The position numbers and the translations under genes were made by a program. Under the pieces are notes generated by a model. It was given only the letters and a program-made list of their open reading frames with translations. It did not search any database and was not told where the DNA came from. A stretch of 64,000 nucleotides of DNA from contig NZ_NJIH01000001.1 in assembly GCF_002209565.1 (NCBI RefSeq), positions 248,001 to 312,000 on the forward strand, given 5' to 3'. Below are positions 25,374 through 33,902 of the stretch, in pieces. This stretch comes from Candidimonas nitroreducens (GTDB taxonomy: Bacteria; Pseudomonadota; Gammaproteobacteria; Burkholderiales; Burkholderiaceae_B). How positions within the stretch are numbered: the stretch's first letter is position 1; each line of letters starts with the position of its first letter.

Positions 25374-27447
25374 TCAGGCCCACCGTGCGTCCGGCATCGA
25401 CCTGGGCATAGTTGCCCAAGGGGCCGAAGGCAAAACCATAAGTACGGTAGCGCTTGTCGGCCAGGTTGTTCACATAGGCGCTGATTTCCACGCGTGGACG
25501 AGGCCGCCACGCGAGGCCCAGATCGATCAGGGTATAGGCGTCCTGGCGCAGACTGTTGGCCACATCGAAGTATTGCGATCCCGTGCGGCGCACCGCGAGC
25601 GTGGGCCGCCATTGCCCGGCCGCAGTGTGGAAATTCCCTTGCGCCCGGGCGGTGAGCATGTACGCGGGCGAGAAGGGCACCCGGTTGCCGCTGCAGCCGG
25701 CGCAGACCCCGGCATCCAGATCGCGGAACTTCGCCTGCGTGTAGGCGCCTTCCAGGCCCAGCGTCCAATGCGGCGTGACATCCCAGGCGGCGTCGAACTC
25801 GATGCCGGTCGAACGGGTCTTGCCCACGTTTTGTATGTGCTGATAGCCGATCTGGTTGCTTACGTAGAGCTGCGCGTCGCGCGTCTCGATCCAATACACG
25901 GCGGCGCCCAGCCGCACGGTGTCGCCAGTGTAGCGGGTGCCGATCTCGTAGCTGATGGATTTTTCCGTGCCGAAGGGTTCGGCATCGGCGGCGCTGGAAG
26001 GCGCCAGGTTGTAGCCGCCCGGCTTGTAGCCCTGGGCGACATTGGCATAGACGCGCCAGGCGTCGGTCAGGTCGTAGCCCGCCGACAGGCGTCCCAGCAG
26101 GGTATTGCCGTCGACACTGCCGCGGCCGGCGAAACTATCGTAGCCGAAGGTGGAATAATTCAACGAGCGCCCGTCGAAACTGGTGCTGGCTTTGTCGTGC
26201 GAATAGCGCAGGCCGGCCGACAGATCCAGGGCCTGCGTCGCATGCCAGGTAAGGTCGCCGAAGGCGGCCAGCGATTCCGTTTCGTTGCGCGATTGTGTCG
26301 TCAAGGCGTTGACGCTAAGCGGCGCGTACAGATCATTGATGTAGTCGCGCGACTGGATGACGCGCTGGCGGTACAGGCCGAAGGTCGCGTCCACCGCGTG
26401 CCTGCCGGTCGTCGCCAGGCGCAGTTCCTGCACCTGCTGATTCCAGTGTTCCGGCTGTTGCGTGTAATAGGGGCCAATGGGGTATTCACGGCTGATGTGC
26501 AGGCCTTGCCAGGCGGCCATGGCCGACAGCCGCCAGCCGTCCAGGTCGTACTGGCCGGTCAGCGACTGGCTGTTGCCGCAGAGGCGTTGATAGAAATCGC
26601 TGCGGTCGGCCGGTATGCCCGGCATGATCACCGCCTGGCGGCTGTCGATGTCGTCGAACGGCACGTAAGCGTCCTGGCTGGCGCGCGTGCATTCGCCCGA
26701 TACCGACAGGCCCAGTTCCCAAGGCTGGCCTTTGGGCGCCAGGCGCAGGTGTGCGGCGCCGGCATTGGTTCGAGAGCCTCCGATACCGTCGGCGCCGGTG
26801 ACCGGATTGGTCAAACGTCCCGGGCTGTCTCCGGCGACCGCCGCGACCGACCCATAGAGCAGATCCTGCACCAGCGGCCCGCTGGCGCCGGCCTTGAACT
26901 GATAGCCGTCGCGGCTGGATACGCCGGCGCTGGCGCGAAAGTGCGGATCGTTGCCGGGCTGGCGCGAAATGATGTTGAGCACGCCGCCCTCGGCACTCTT
27001 GCCGTAAAGCGTGGACTGCGGGCCTTTGAGCAGTTCCACGCGATCGACGTCTACCAGTTGCTGGGCCGCGAAAGTCGGCAATTGCGACACGCCATCCACA
27101 TAGACCGTGAGCGCCGGATTATAGAAATCCTGCGCGGACGTGATGCCGCGTACCGATACGACGGGAAACAGGAAGGAGCCGCTCTGCTCGAATTGGACAC
27201 CCGGAAGCACACGCCCCAATTGCATTGTGTTTTCCACTTGCGCATCGCTCAGGGTCTGCGCCGGAACGACGTAGGCCGCGCCGTTGACGCTATCGAGCGC
27301 CTGATCCCGTTTGGACGCGGTTACCACGATAGGGGCCAGCTCGGCGGGCGCCGGTTCGGCGGGAGTTTGCGCGACCGCTAGGTTCGCGTGTGCGCATAGC
27401 AGCGTCAAGGCGGCCAGGCTGAAAAATCGGGCATCGGGATATTGCAT
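25354..27447 (-). CDS. TonB-dependent outer-membrane siderophore receptor
   Basis: A 697-residue receptor. The signal peptide (RFFSLAALTLLCAHANLAVA) is followed by a TonB-box-like APIVVTASKR at about residue 37, a plug domain (VSVRGITSAQDFYNPALTVYVDGV, ELLKGPQSTLYGKSAEGGVLNIISRQPG) and a 22-strand barrel ending in VAYEY with a terminal aromatic residue. Two cysteine pairs in extracellular loops (CTRASQ...LCGNS and CAGCSG) may form disulfides. It is divergent from the AraC regulator, with a Fur-like box between. Ligand unknown; the partner permease type points to a low-mass siderophore. Confidence 0.94.
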   Translation of the reverse strand: MQYPDARFFSLAALTLLCAHANLAVAQTPAEPAPAELAPIVVTASKRDQALDSVNGAAYVVPAQTLSDAQVENTMQLGRVLPGVQFEQSGSFLFPVVSVRGITSAQDFYNPALTVYVDGVSQLPTFAAQQLVDVDRVELLKGPQSTLYGKSAEGGVLNIISRQPGNDPHFRASAGVSSRDGYQFKAGASGPLVQDLLYGSVAAVAGDSPGRLTNPVTGADGIGGSRTNAGAAHLRLAPKGQPWELGLSVSGECTRASQDAYVPFDDIDSRQAVIMPGIPADRSDFYQRLCGNSQSLTGQYDLDGWRLSAMAAWQGLHISREYPIGPYYTQQPEHWNQQVQELRLATTGRHAVDATFGLYRQRVIQSRDYINDLYAPLSVNALTTQSRNETESLAAFGDLTWHATQALDLSAGLRYSHDKASTSFDGRSLNYSTFGYDSFAGRGSVDGNTLLGRLSAGYDLTDAWRVYANVAQGYKPGGYNLAPSSAADAEPFGTEKSISYEIGTRYTGDTVRLGAAVYWIETRDAQLYVSNQIGYQHIQNVGKTRSTGIEFDAAWDVTPHWTLGLEGAYTQAKFRDLDAGVCAGCSGNRVPFSPAYMLTARAQGNFHTAAGQWRPTLAVRRTGSQYFDVANSLRQDAYTLIDLGLAWRPRPRVEISAYVNNLADKRYRTYGFAFGPLGNYAQVDAGRTVGLNVAYEY

Positions 27448-27484
27448 ATGGACGCGTGAGTTCAGGCTCGGTTAGAATACCAAA

Positions 27485-27499
27485 TGAGAATGATTGCTA
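27485..27499. promoter_or_regulatory. Fur box candidate
   Basis: TGAGAATGATTGCTA fits the 7-1-7 Fur model (TGATAAT-N-ATTATCA): six of seven bases match in the left arm and four of seven in the right. It lies 38 bases upstream of the TonB receptor start and 68 bases upstream of the AraC gene, in the shared divergent promoter, so iron could repress both. Confidence 0.6.
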
Positions 27500-27566
27500 T
27501 TAAATATTTAAATACTCGAAACGGCTAACGGTTTCGGGGCGGAAATTAGCGATTTCGGGGCTCAAC

Positions 27567-28529
27567 TTGCGCAACATCACATCCGCGCCATCCGGCGCCA
27601 TACACCTGCAGGGGCATCCTCTTTTGCCCGATGTGATGCTGCCCCTCGCCTGGTCGGGGCTGGTGAAACACGAGGACTTCGACGAAGACATCACGCTGAC
27701 GGCCTGGCGCGGCACTCCCGCGGCTGCGCTGGACGTGCAGGCCGAAGGGCCGCCGATGCTGTGCATCGCCGTGTTCCTGGAAGGGCGGGCCAGCATGGCC
27801 ATCGATGGCGGGCCGCCGCTGCTGGCCGAGCCGGGCACTGCAGTGATCCAGACGGGCGATCGCCCGGTGCGCGGCCGGTTCCAGATGGAGGGTGGCCAAC
27901 CGGTTCGGTTCGTGGACATCCGCTACACGCCTGTCGGGCTGCTGCGTGCGGGCGGGCATCCCCTGGTGGCGCTGCAGGGCGATTTTCTGCAAAATCGCAG
28001 CGTGCCGGCGGCCGGCTCTTTGTTGGCGGGGTTCCCAGCGCCGCCGCCGCTGCTACGCGCTGCGCGGGATATTCTGGAATGCTCTTATCGGAATCAAATG
28101 GTTCGCCATCTATATTTGCGGGCCAAGGCGCTAGAGGCGCTGGCCGTGGTGCTGCAAACCGTGCAGCAAGCCGCCGATGCCCCCGTCGGCCCACGCGAGC
28201 GGCGCCAGCTGGCACAGGCGCGCCAACTGATCGACCAGCGCTATGACGAAGCCTGGACTGTTGCGCGGCTGGCGCGCGCCGTCGGGCTAAGCGAGAAAAA
28301 ACTCAAGGCGGGCTTTCGCGCTTTGGCGGGCCACTCCGTGCACGCCTATCTGCGCGAAGTCCGGCTGGATGCCGCCGCGTCCATGCTAGCCGCCGGCCAC
28401 AGCGTCACCGAGGTCGCGCTGGCGGTCGGCTATTCGAACCTCAGCCATTTCAGCAAGAGTTTTCGCGACGCCCATCGCATGCTGCCCAGCCAATGGGCCA
28501 AACGTTCGAGCCTGCCGTGCGCACAATGA
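27567..28529 (+). CDS. AraC-family regulator, PchR/AlcR-like
   Basis: A 320-residue activator. The C-terminal double helix-turn-helix is clear (WTVARLARAVGLSEKKLKAGFRALAG, VTEVALAVGYSNLSHFSKSFRDAHRMLPSQW). The N-terminal domain is the type that senses an imported ferric siderophore in PchR- and AlcR-like proteins. The first possible start after an in-frame stop is TTG at 27567. It is divergent from the TonB receptor, so it probably activates that operon when the siderophore is present. The stop overlaps a 33-codon ORF. Confidence 0.88.
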   Translation: MRNITSAPSGAIHLQGHPLLPDVMLPLAWSGLVKHEDFDEDITLTAWRGTPAAALDVQAEGPPMLCIAVFLEGRASMAIDGGPPLLAEPGTAVIQTGDRPVRGRFQMEGGQPVRFVDIRYTPVGLLRAGGHPLVALQGDFLQNRSVPAAGSLLAGFPAPPPLLRAARDILECSYRNQMVRHLYLRAKALEALAVVLQTVQQAADAPVGPRERRQLAQARQLIDQRYDEAWTVARLARAVGLSEKKLKAGFRALAGHSVHAYLREVRLDAAASMLAAGHSVTEVALAVGYSNLSHFSKSFRDAHRMLPSQWAKRSSLPCAQ

Positions 28530-28627
28530 CCCCGCTGGAACGGCTCATGCTGGTAGGTGTGATCATCGTGCTGGCATTATTGATGGTGCCGTTGACGCTG
28601 CTGGCGCTGACCGAGCCGCTGGCATGA
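28526..28627 (+). CDS. 33-residue predicted single-pass membrane peptide
   Basis: An ATGA-coupled ORF starts at 28526, overlapping the AraC stop. It reads MTPLERLMLVGVIIV, then a hydrophobic run of L, A, M, V and P, ending TEPLA. Residues 8-29 form one membrane helix with no charged residue. The coupling, the compact hydrophobic composition and the acidic tail suggest a real small protein, but no family was recognised. A chance ORF of this size remains possible. Confidence 0.4.
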   Translation: MTPLERLMLVGVIIVLALLMVPLTLLALTEPLA

Positions 28628-28690
28628 CTTTGTAGCCACGCCTGATGGGCGAGGGCGCATTCATGAGGGCGGGAACCTGACCACCGTGCC

Positions 28691-30208
28691 TTAGCCGAGC
28701 CCTGCGGCTTCGGCTCGAAGGGCAGACTTGGCCCGATAAGAGACGATGGCGAGCGCCACTGCCGCGGCCAGCCCCAGCGCACCGGCAAGCGCAGCCGCAA
28801 TGCCGAAGCCGTGTGCGTAGGCATCTTCGAGCAGTCTCTTGAACAGATCCGGCGCCAGGTACAGTGCCGCGGGCTTTTCGTGACGATGAACTGCGATGCC
28901 GGCGAGTGCGGCGGCATTGGCAATGCCCATTCCGGACAGCACGCGCTCCAGCGATGCGACGGCCCGCACGCTCATGAAGGTTCCCAGCAGCGCGATGCCT
29001 ATGGTCATGCCGCCTTGCCGCAGCGCATTCATGGTTGCCGACGCGGCACCCGTGCGCTCGCGCGGCGCGCTGGCCATCGCGGCGGCCCCCGTCGCCGGAA
29101 CCGTCAGGCCGAGGGCAATGCCCAGCAGCGCGAAGCAGGGGGCGACGATAGAGTAGGGCGTAGTGGACGTGAACGCGGCCATGGCCAGCATCGACATACC
29201 CAACAGGACATAGCCGATGAGCATCAGCCGGCCTGTGCCATAGCGCCTGGCGAGCCTGCCGAAAAACGGAGAAACGATCCCCATCGCCAGGAACACCGGC
29301 GCCATGCGCCACCCGGTTTGCGTTGCCGACCAGTCTTGCGCCTGCTGCAGGAACAGCGAAAAAAGGAAGAGGCTGCTGTAGCCCGAAAAACCGAGCACAA
29401 AAGAGGCGAAGTTGATGCAGGCGAAATCGCCGCGCCGGAACAGGTCGACCGGCAGCACCGGGCGGTTGGTGCGCAGCTCTACGACTATGAACAGCACGAA
29501 CGCCACCGCGGCGCCAAGCAGCGCCGTGACCGTCGGCCCCGCATTCCAGCCATCGTGGCCGGCGCTGATCAGGGCATAGGTCAAGACGCCCAGGAAAACG
29601 ACGGATAGCGCCTGGCCCGCGGGATCGAGCGCCGCGTGATCGGGATTCGCGCTTTCCTGCACGCCCCAGAACCCCAGGCCCATCGTCACGGCACCGATCG
29701 GCAGGTTGACCAGGAAGATGCTGGGCCAGCCGACATGATCCACCAGCAAGCCGCCCAACATCGGCCCGAGTATCAGTGAGATCGCGCTGAAAGACGACCA
29801 GCCACCGATGACGTGCGCGCGTTCGGCCGGATCCGGAAAGGCCTGCGTAAGGATCGACAGCGCACCGGGAATCACCAGCGCACCGCCGACCCCTTGCAGG
29901 GCGCAGCCGGCAATCAGTACGGCCAGCGACGGCGCGAGCGAGCAAATGGCCGAGCCGAAGGTGAACACCGCGACGCCGCTGAGCCAGATTCGCTTGCGCC
30001 CATACCGATCCGCCAGCGGCCCGGCTGAAAGCATGAACGCCGAAAGGCATAGCGTATAGGCGCCGACCACCCATTGCAGGCCGGACAGACTGACTCCCAG
30101 ATCCGCCTGAATGGCGGGCAGCGCGACACTGACGATGCTGATGGCCAGCGAGGCCATGAAAGTGCCGAGATAGACGGCGGCGACGGCATACGGGCGGCGT
30201 GTAGTCAT
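28691..30208 (-). CDS. MFS multidrug exporter, DHA2 (EmrB/QacA) family
   Basis: A 505-residue drug:proton antiporter with about fourteen helices. Motif A is visible as GPLADRYGRKRIW, and the DHA2 motif C region as SLILGPMLGGLLVDH. The ATG at 30208 is preferred over an upstream TTG at 30244, which would run into the promoter and operator. The C-terminus after the last helix is short and basic. It is divergent from a TetR gene, with a perfect palindromic operator between, the standard layout of a repressed efflux pump. Substrates unknown. Confidence 0.92.
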   Translation of the reverse strand: MTTRRPYAVAAVYLGTFMASLAISIVSVALPAIQADLGVSLSGLQWVVGAYTLCLSAFMLSAGPLADRYGRKRIWLSGVAVFTFGSAICSLAPSLAVLIAGCALQGVGGALVIPGALSILTQAFPDPAERAHVIGGWSSFSAISLILGPMLGGLLVDHVGWPSIFLVNLPIGAVTMGLGFWGVQESANPDHAALDPAGQALSVVFLGVLTYALISAGHDGWNAGPTVTALLGAAVAFVLFIVVELRTNRPVLPVDLFRRGDFACINFASFVLGFSGYSSLFLFSLFLQQAQDWSATQTGWRMAPVFLAMGIVSPFFGRLARRYGTGRLMLIGYVLLGMSMLAMAAFTSTTPYSIVAPCFALLGIALGLTVPATGAAAMASAPRERTGAASATMNALRQGGMTIGIALLGTFMSVRAVASLERVLSGMGIANAAALAGIAVHRHEKPAALYLAPDLFKRLLEDAYAHGFGIAAALAGALGLAAAVALAIVSYRAKSALRAEAAGLG

Positions 30209-30259
30209 GAGTCGGCTTTCTGATTCCTGATGTCTGCTTGTCAAGCATCTTAGCTTTTA

Positions 30260-30274
30260 GACCGACCGTCGGTC
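30260..30274. promoter_or_regulatory. TetR operator (perfect palindrome)
   Basis: GACCGACCGTCGGTC is a perfect 15-bp palindrome (GACCGAC, C, GTCGGTC). It sits 52 bases before the exporter start and about 80 bases before the TetR gene, so it should control both. ACCGAC-type palindromes are typical for TetR repressors of drug exporters. Confidence 0.7.
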
Positions 30275-30355
30275 AATAACTATAAGTGCTTGAAATAATG
30301 CTGTAACATCAACAAGATTGACTCAAGATCGAAATACATGGAGAGGGCCGGGAAA

Positions 30356-30982
30356 ATGGTGGCTAAGGCAAAAACGGAAGGGCTCGCGCAAATTCGCCGC
30401 AGCCGAACCAGGCGCGTTCTTCCTGCAGAAGTGCGGGTGGGCGACCTGATGTCAGCGGCCGCGGCATTGTTCATTGCCAAAGGCATCGAGGCCACGACCG
30501 TCAACGACATCGTCGAGCGGGCCGGTGTCGGCAAAGGCACCTTCTATCATTATTTCGAAACCAAGGAAGATGTCATCGTCGCGCTGCGCGAGCGCTTTTC
30601 GCGGGATTTCACGGCTGAAGTGGCGCAGGCGGTCGCGTCCTGTCCCACGGACGACCATCGCGCCCGTTTCGCTGCCTGGCTGCGAGGCACGGTCGAAGCG
30701 TATATCGCCAATTACAAGCTGCACGATGTTGTGTTCCACGAGTTCCGTCCCGGCAACCGCAACGTGAAAGACAAGGAAATCGTCCTTGCGCAGCTCGGAG
30801 AACTTCTGGCTGCAGGCGAGGCGGCAGGCGCGTGGAAGCTGCCCGATGCGCGTACCGCCGCGATCGTGATCTTCGACGGCATGCATGGCGTGGTCGATGA
30901 TGCGATTGCGGGCGACCAACGAGAGGCCGAGCCGATTTGCCGCCGGCTGTCCGAATTGTTCAGCCGGATGCTGTCGGGCTGA
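30356..30982 (+). CDS. TetR/AcrR family repressor of the adjacent exporter
   Basis: A 208-residue regulator from ATG 30356, which has GAGAGGG eight bases upstream; ATG 30338 (six residues longer) lacks such a site. The DNA-binding domain is preceded by a basic tail (RRSRTRRVLPAEVRVGDLM) and contains TTVNDIVERAGVGKGTFYHYFETKEDVIVAL. The C-terminal domain should bind the drug or metabolite. It is divergent from the DHA2 exporter with a shared palindrome, so the pump is its likely target. Confidence 0.9.
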   Translation: MVAKAKTEGLAQIRRSRTRRVLPAEVRVGDLMSAAAALFIAKGIEATTVNDIVERAGVGKGTFYHYFETKEDVIVALRERFSRDFTAEVAQAVASCPTDDHRARFAAWLRGTVEAYIANYKLHDVVFHEFRPGNRNVKDKEIVLAQLGELLAAGEAAGAWKLPDARTAAIVIFDGMHGVVDDAIAGDQREAEPICRRLSELFSRMLSG

Positions 30983-31071
30983 CCGGCGATCCCATCAGGT
31001 TCAATCGGGCGCTGTTCCTGTGGCGCGCCGGTAAAGGAAGAAGGCCATAGCTCTAGGCGCCTATAAACTGT

Positions 31072-31099
31072 ACTTTACATAATATACATTATGCGAATA
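31072..31099 (-). other. dif: dif-like XerCD recombination site
   Basis: Read on the minus strand, the 28 bases are a XerC arm TATTCGCATAA, centre TGTATA and a XerD arm TTATGTAAAGT. Compared with the Escherichia coli dif (arms GGTGCGCATAA and TTATGTTAAAT, centre TGTATA), 23 of 28 positions agree, including an unbroken 19-base block across the centre. It lies in a non-coding gap of 587 bases (30983-31569) that otherwise holds a 12-bp palindrome CTAAGTACTTAG (31133-31144) and a recombinase relic. This is the place where XerC and XerD would resolve chromosome dimers. Confidence 0.75.
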
Positions 31100-31219
31100 C
31101 TTAATACGTCCGCGGCCGCGCTTTCCCGGTTTCTAAGTACTTAGTGCTCGGAACTAAATTCTGTGTCGATTCGGAGGCTAAATTCGGTTCATGGGTGCTC
31201 TGCATCAACGAACTGAATC

Positions 31220-31579
31220 AAGCGCAGGCTGGATGCGCTCACATTGGTCACCGCCCGTCATCGTCTGGCGCTGCTCTCGGAGGCTCATAAGGCTCAGGAG
31301 TTGCCGAACCCATGCCGCAGTCGTGCCGTACAACTCGTTATGGAACACGCCCAGAGCTCCTACGTCAAACGAGGTATACGGCCCAATGCGGATGCATTGA
31401 CCAGAGAGCCTATGTAGCAACTGCCGGCCATCTGCGATGATTCGCCCATTGGATTGCGCGACCGCGCCCTCCTCCTCTTTGTCTGGGCTAGTGATGGACG
31501 TCGACACTCCGAAGTCGTGCGAGCCACAACGGAGCAGCGTGGCGCTGAGGCAGGCCGCAACACTCTGCCTCAGGGCTGA
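31220..31579 (+). pseudogene. Decayed tyrosine recombinase (phage-integrase family) fragment
   Basis: One reading frame from 31220 encodes an integrase-like stretch: KRRLDALTLVTARHRLALL, EAHKAQELPNPCRSRAVQL, then after an in-frame TAG at 31415-31417 it continues with LPAICDDSPIGLRDRALLL and WASDGRRHSEVVRATTEQ, ending at TGA 31577-31579. The second part is the start of the catalytic domain, where the first active-site arginine lies in the GRRHSEV block. The rest of the catalytic domain (HxxR and Tyr) is missing, and there is no in-frame start. It lies 120 bases from the dif-like site, as expected for the remnant of an element that used it. Confidence 0.65.
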
Positions 31580-32172
31580 GAGAACACCACTGAATCGACC
31601 GTCCCAAACGAGCAGAAGCGGCCGATGCTGCTAATGGAATTGGCATGCTCTTGTGCACTGTGCGCCGCACAGGCATCCTCCAGCACGATCATCTCATAAT
31701 CCCGGTCATGTCCATCGCGCACCGTTGCCTGAACTACGGCCTGCGTAGATACTCCCGAGCAATAAATGCGCTGCACATTATTGGCACGCAGTTGCGTCTC
31801 CAGCGTGGTTGAATAAAATGGGCTGACTCGGTGCTTGACGACCTGAATGTCGCCCACCTGCTGCTTTAATTCCGGGTGAATTTCAGTCCCCCAGGCGCCC
31901 AGCCTGAACAGACCGGCCTTGGGTGCGCCAGAAAATACTTGCGAGTTTTCCGGACACTCAGGATAGCCCTCTGAAAAGCCTACCCGCACAAAGCCCACCA
32001 GCAGACCGGCAGCGCGTGCCTTGGCAATCGCATGCACAGTCCTGTCGATCACTTGACGCTCTTGCACCTGTTCACCTAAAGGCCCTTTGCCACTGGGGCC
32101 ATCGGGATGCACGAGATCATTCTGCATGTCCAAAATAAGATAAAGCGAGCGAGGAGATTTCACGTTACACAT
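31570..32172 (-). CDS. Isochorismatase-family cysteine hydrolase
   Basis: A 200-residue hydrolase with the complete triad: Asp15 (LILDMQNDL), Lys113 (VVKHRVSPF) and Cys138 (IYCSGVSTQAVV), plus the GVST cis-peptide turn. The ATG at 32172 is chosen; an in-frame TTG at 32238 would lie inside the neighbouring SDR gene. Family members hydrolyse amides or carbamates such as maleamate, nicotinamide or N-carbamoylsarcosine. In a cluster that also has a maleate-isomerase-like protein, a maleamate-type amidase is an attractive but unproven guess. Its last bases overlap the recombinase relic. Confidence 0.88.
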   Translation of the reverse strand: MCNVKSPRSLYLILDMQNDLVHPDGPSGKGPLGEQVQERQVIDRTVHAIAKARAAGLLVGFVRVGFSEGYPECPENSQVFSGAPKAGLFRLGAWGTEIHPELKQQVGDIQVVKHRVSPFYSTTLETQLRANNVQRIYCSGVSTQAVVQATVRDGHDRDYEMIVLEDACAAHSAQEHANSISSIGRFCSFGTVDSVVFSQP

Positions 32173-32206
32173 CCGTATCCGATGTTCAAGGAAACAATCA
32201 TTCAAA

Positions 32207-32971
32207 TTAGTCGCACCAGCTGCCGCCGTTGATGTCAAGTACTTCGCCGGTAATGAATCCGGCTTGTGGTGACGCCAGAAACAGTACGGCTGCCGCGACT
32301 TCTGCCGCAGTCCCCATGCGTCCGACAGGAATCAAATCCCGGAGAGTTTGGGGGAAATTCGTCGTCATGGAGGACGCCACCGGCCCCGGTGCCACCGCAT
32401 TGACCGTGATCCCGTAAGAGGCCAACTCTTTGGCCAAAAATGACGTCATGATATGAACACCAGCCTTGGATACGCCATAAGCCACATTGCTGGCCTTGTC
32501 CTGTTCAGCTGGGCTCAGCCAAGGGCGGGGATTACCCCCGTTTTTGCCGATAATCGAGCCAAGATTGATGATGCGTCCGCTTTTTTGCCGCTTCATGGGT
32601 GCAATGGCAGCCTGGCAGCACAGGAAAGTGCCTTTTAAATTGACGTCGATGACACGATCCCATTCAGCCTCAGACAACTGCTCGGCGTTCCCCATCGATA
32701 CGATGCCTGCCACATTCACTAAAATATCCAGGCGCCCCAGAGCACTGGCAATCTGACCGAAACAGCGCAGCACATCATCTCGCTGGGTTACGTTCAGTCG
32801 CACAGGCTGCACTCCCGTGGCCGATGGATCCAGCCTATCCGGCCCTTCCATATCGGCAGCCACGACTCTCGCCCCGCAGGCTGCCAACGCATCCGCGACA
32901 GCAGCTCCAATGCCGCCTCGCCCTCCTGTGACAAGCGCCACCCGGCCGGCATAAAGATCAGAAACGTACAT
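32207..32971 (-). CDS. Short-chain dehydrogenase/reductase
   Basis: A 254-residue NAD(P)-dependent oxidoreductase of the classical SDR type. The cofactor loop is TGGRGGIG (15-22), the NAG-like motif is NVAG (86-89), and the catalytic residues are Ser139, Tyr165 and Lys169 (YGVSK). Asp40 after the second strand (VVAADMEG) favours NAD over NADP. The C-terminus FITGEVLDINGGSWCD is typical. It lies between the IclR gene and the hydrolase, probably in the same transcript as the latter. The substrate is a secondary alcohol or ketone of the cluster's pathway. Confidence 0.92.
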   Translation of the reverse strand: MYVSDLYAGRVALVTGGRGGIGAAVADALAACGARVVAADMEGPDRLDPSATGVQPVRLNVTQRDDVLRCFGQIASALGRLDILVNVAGIVSMGNAEQLSEAEWDRVIDVNLKGTFLCCQAAIAPMKRQKSGRIINLGSIIGKNGGNPRPWLSPAEQDKASNVAYGVSKAGVHIMTSFLAKELASYGITVNAVAPGPVASSMTTNFPQTLRDLIPVGRMGTAAEVAAAVLFLASPQAGFITGEVLDINGGSWCD

Positions 32972-33037
32972 GCAGAACTCCGTTTAGCGACGATATGGAT
33001 ATCTGATCCAATTGCACCTGCAGACTGGAAATGGATA

Positions 33038-33865
33038 TCAGCCAGTCCGTGCTGCAGCCGCTGGCGGAGCTCCCAGCTGTTCACTGATAAGACCTGCCGT
33101 GGCTCTCACTTTTTCAACGTAGTCATCAATATTAGCGAGCTGTATACGGGAGGCTGAACCGGCTATTGTGAGACTGGCAACCGTGCGCTCGTCATGGCTG
33201 AAAATGGGTACCGCAATGCAGCGCAGGCCAATCTCTAACTCTTCGTCATCCAGCGCATAACCACGGGAGCGAACCTTGGCCAATTCGTTCTTCAAAGCAT
33301 CTAATGTCGAGATGGCATTCGGCGTGGGGGTTTCCAGCTTTTTCCCCCGATACAGCATATCGAGAGAGCCTTCAGATAATCCAGCAAGCAGCGCTTTACC
33401 CATGGATGTCAGGTGCGCCGGGCTTCTTTTACCCACCCACGAATGCAGCCGCAAGGAAAAGGAACCTTCAGCTAAATTCACCGTTACCGCCTCAGTTCCT
33501 TCCAGCACGCCCAGATGGCAGGTTTCACCTGTTTCCTCCGCGAGCTTCTGTATGAACGGCTCAGCGACGCCAGTGAGAGACGTATAAATTACCGCTAGAT
33601 TGCCCAACCTTGCCAGCTTTCCACCAAGTTGGAATCCCGAGGAGTTAGGTGCAGGCCGCAAGTAACCTAACGCCACCAGCGTTGCCGCGATTCTGGATGC
33701 ACTGGATTTGTGCAACTGGAGATATTTGGCAATTTCACTGACTGTTACCACGCTGTGATCGCGGCTGAACATGTCGAAAATTTCAAATCCTTTTTGCAAG
33801 GATCCGATGAGCCCAGATTCACGTGGCGGGTGCACAGTTTCCATTTCTAAAGGTTTTTTATACAT
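33038..33865 (-). CDS. IclR-family transcription regulator
   Basis: A 275-residue regulator. The N-terminal winged helix (SLQKGFEIFDMFSRDHSVVTVSEIAKYLQLHKSSASRIAATLVALGYL) is followed by the IclR effector domain (GETCHLGVLEGTEAVTV, HLTSMGKALLAGL, LRCIAVPIFSHDERTVASLTIAG). IclR proteins usually control nearby aromatic or carboxylic-acid catabolism, so it is the likely regulator of the 31570-43951 cluster. Two starts are possible: ATG 33865, listed here, and ATG 33844. Neither has a strong ribosome site. The gap to the flavoprotein is only 37 bases. Confidence 0.92.
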   Translation of the reverse strand: MYKKPLEMETVHPPRESGLIGSLQKGFEIFDMFSRDHSVVTVSEIAKYLQLHKSSASRIAATLVALGYLRPAPNSSGFQLGGKLARLGNLAVIYTSLTGVAEPFIQKLAEETGETCHLGVLEGTEAVTVNLAEGSFSLRLHSWVGKRSPAHLTSMGKALLAGLSEGSLDMLYRGKKLETPTPNAISTLDALKNELAKVRSRGYALDDEELEIGLRCIAVPIFSHDERTVASLTIAGSASRIQLANIDDYVEKVRATAGLISEQLGAPPAAAARTG

Positions 33866-33902
33866 AAAAAACGCCAGTTTTTATTATTAATTCATATTTC
33901 AT

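Noticed and set aside
31133-31144. Perfect palindrome CTAAGTACTTAG near the dif-like site
   Set aside because: Twelve bases is short, no second copy or partner gene was seen, and it adds little to the dif evidence.
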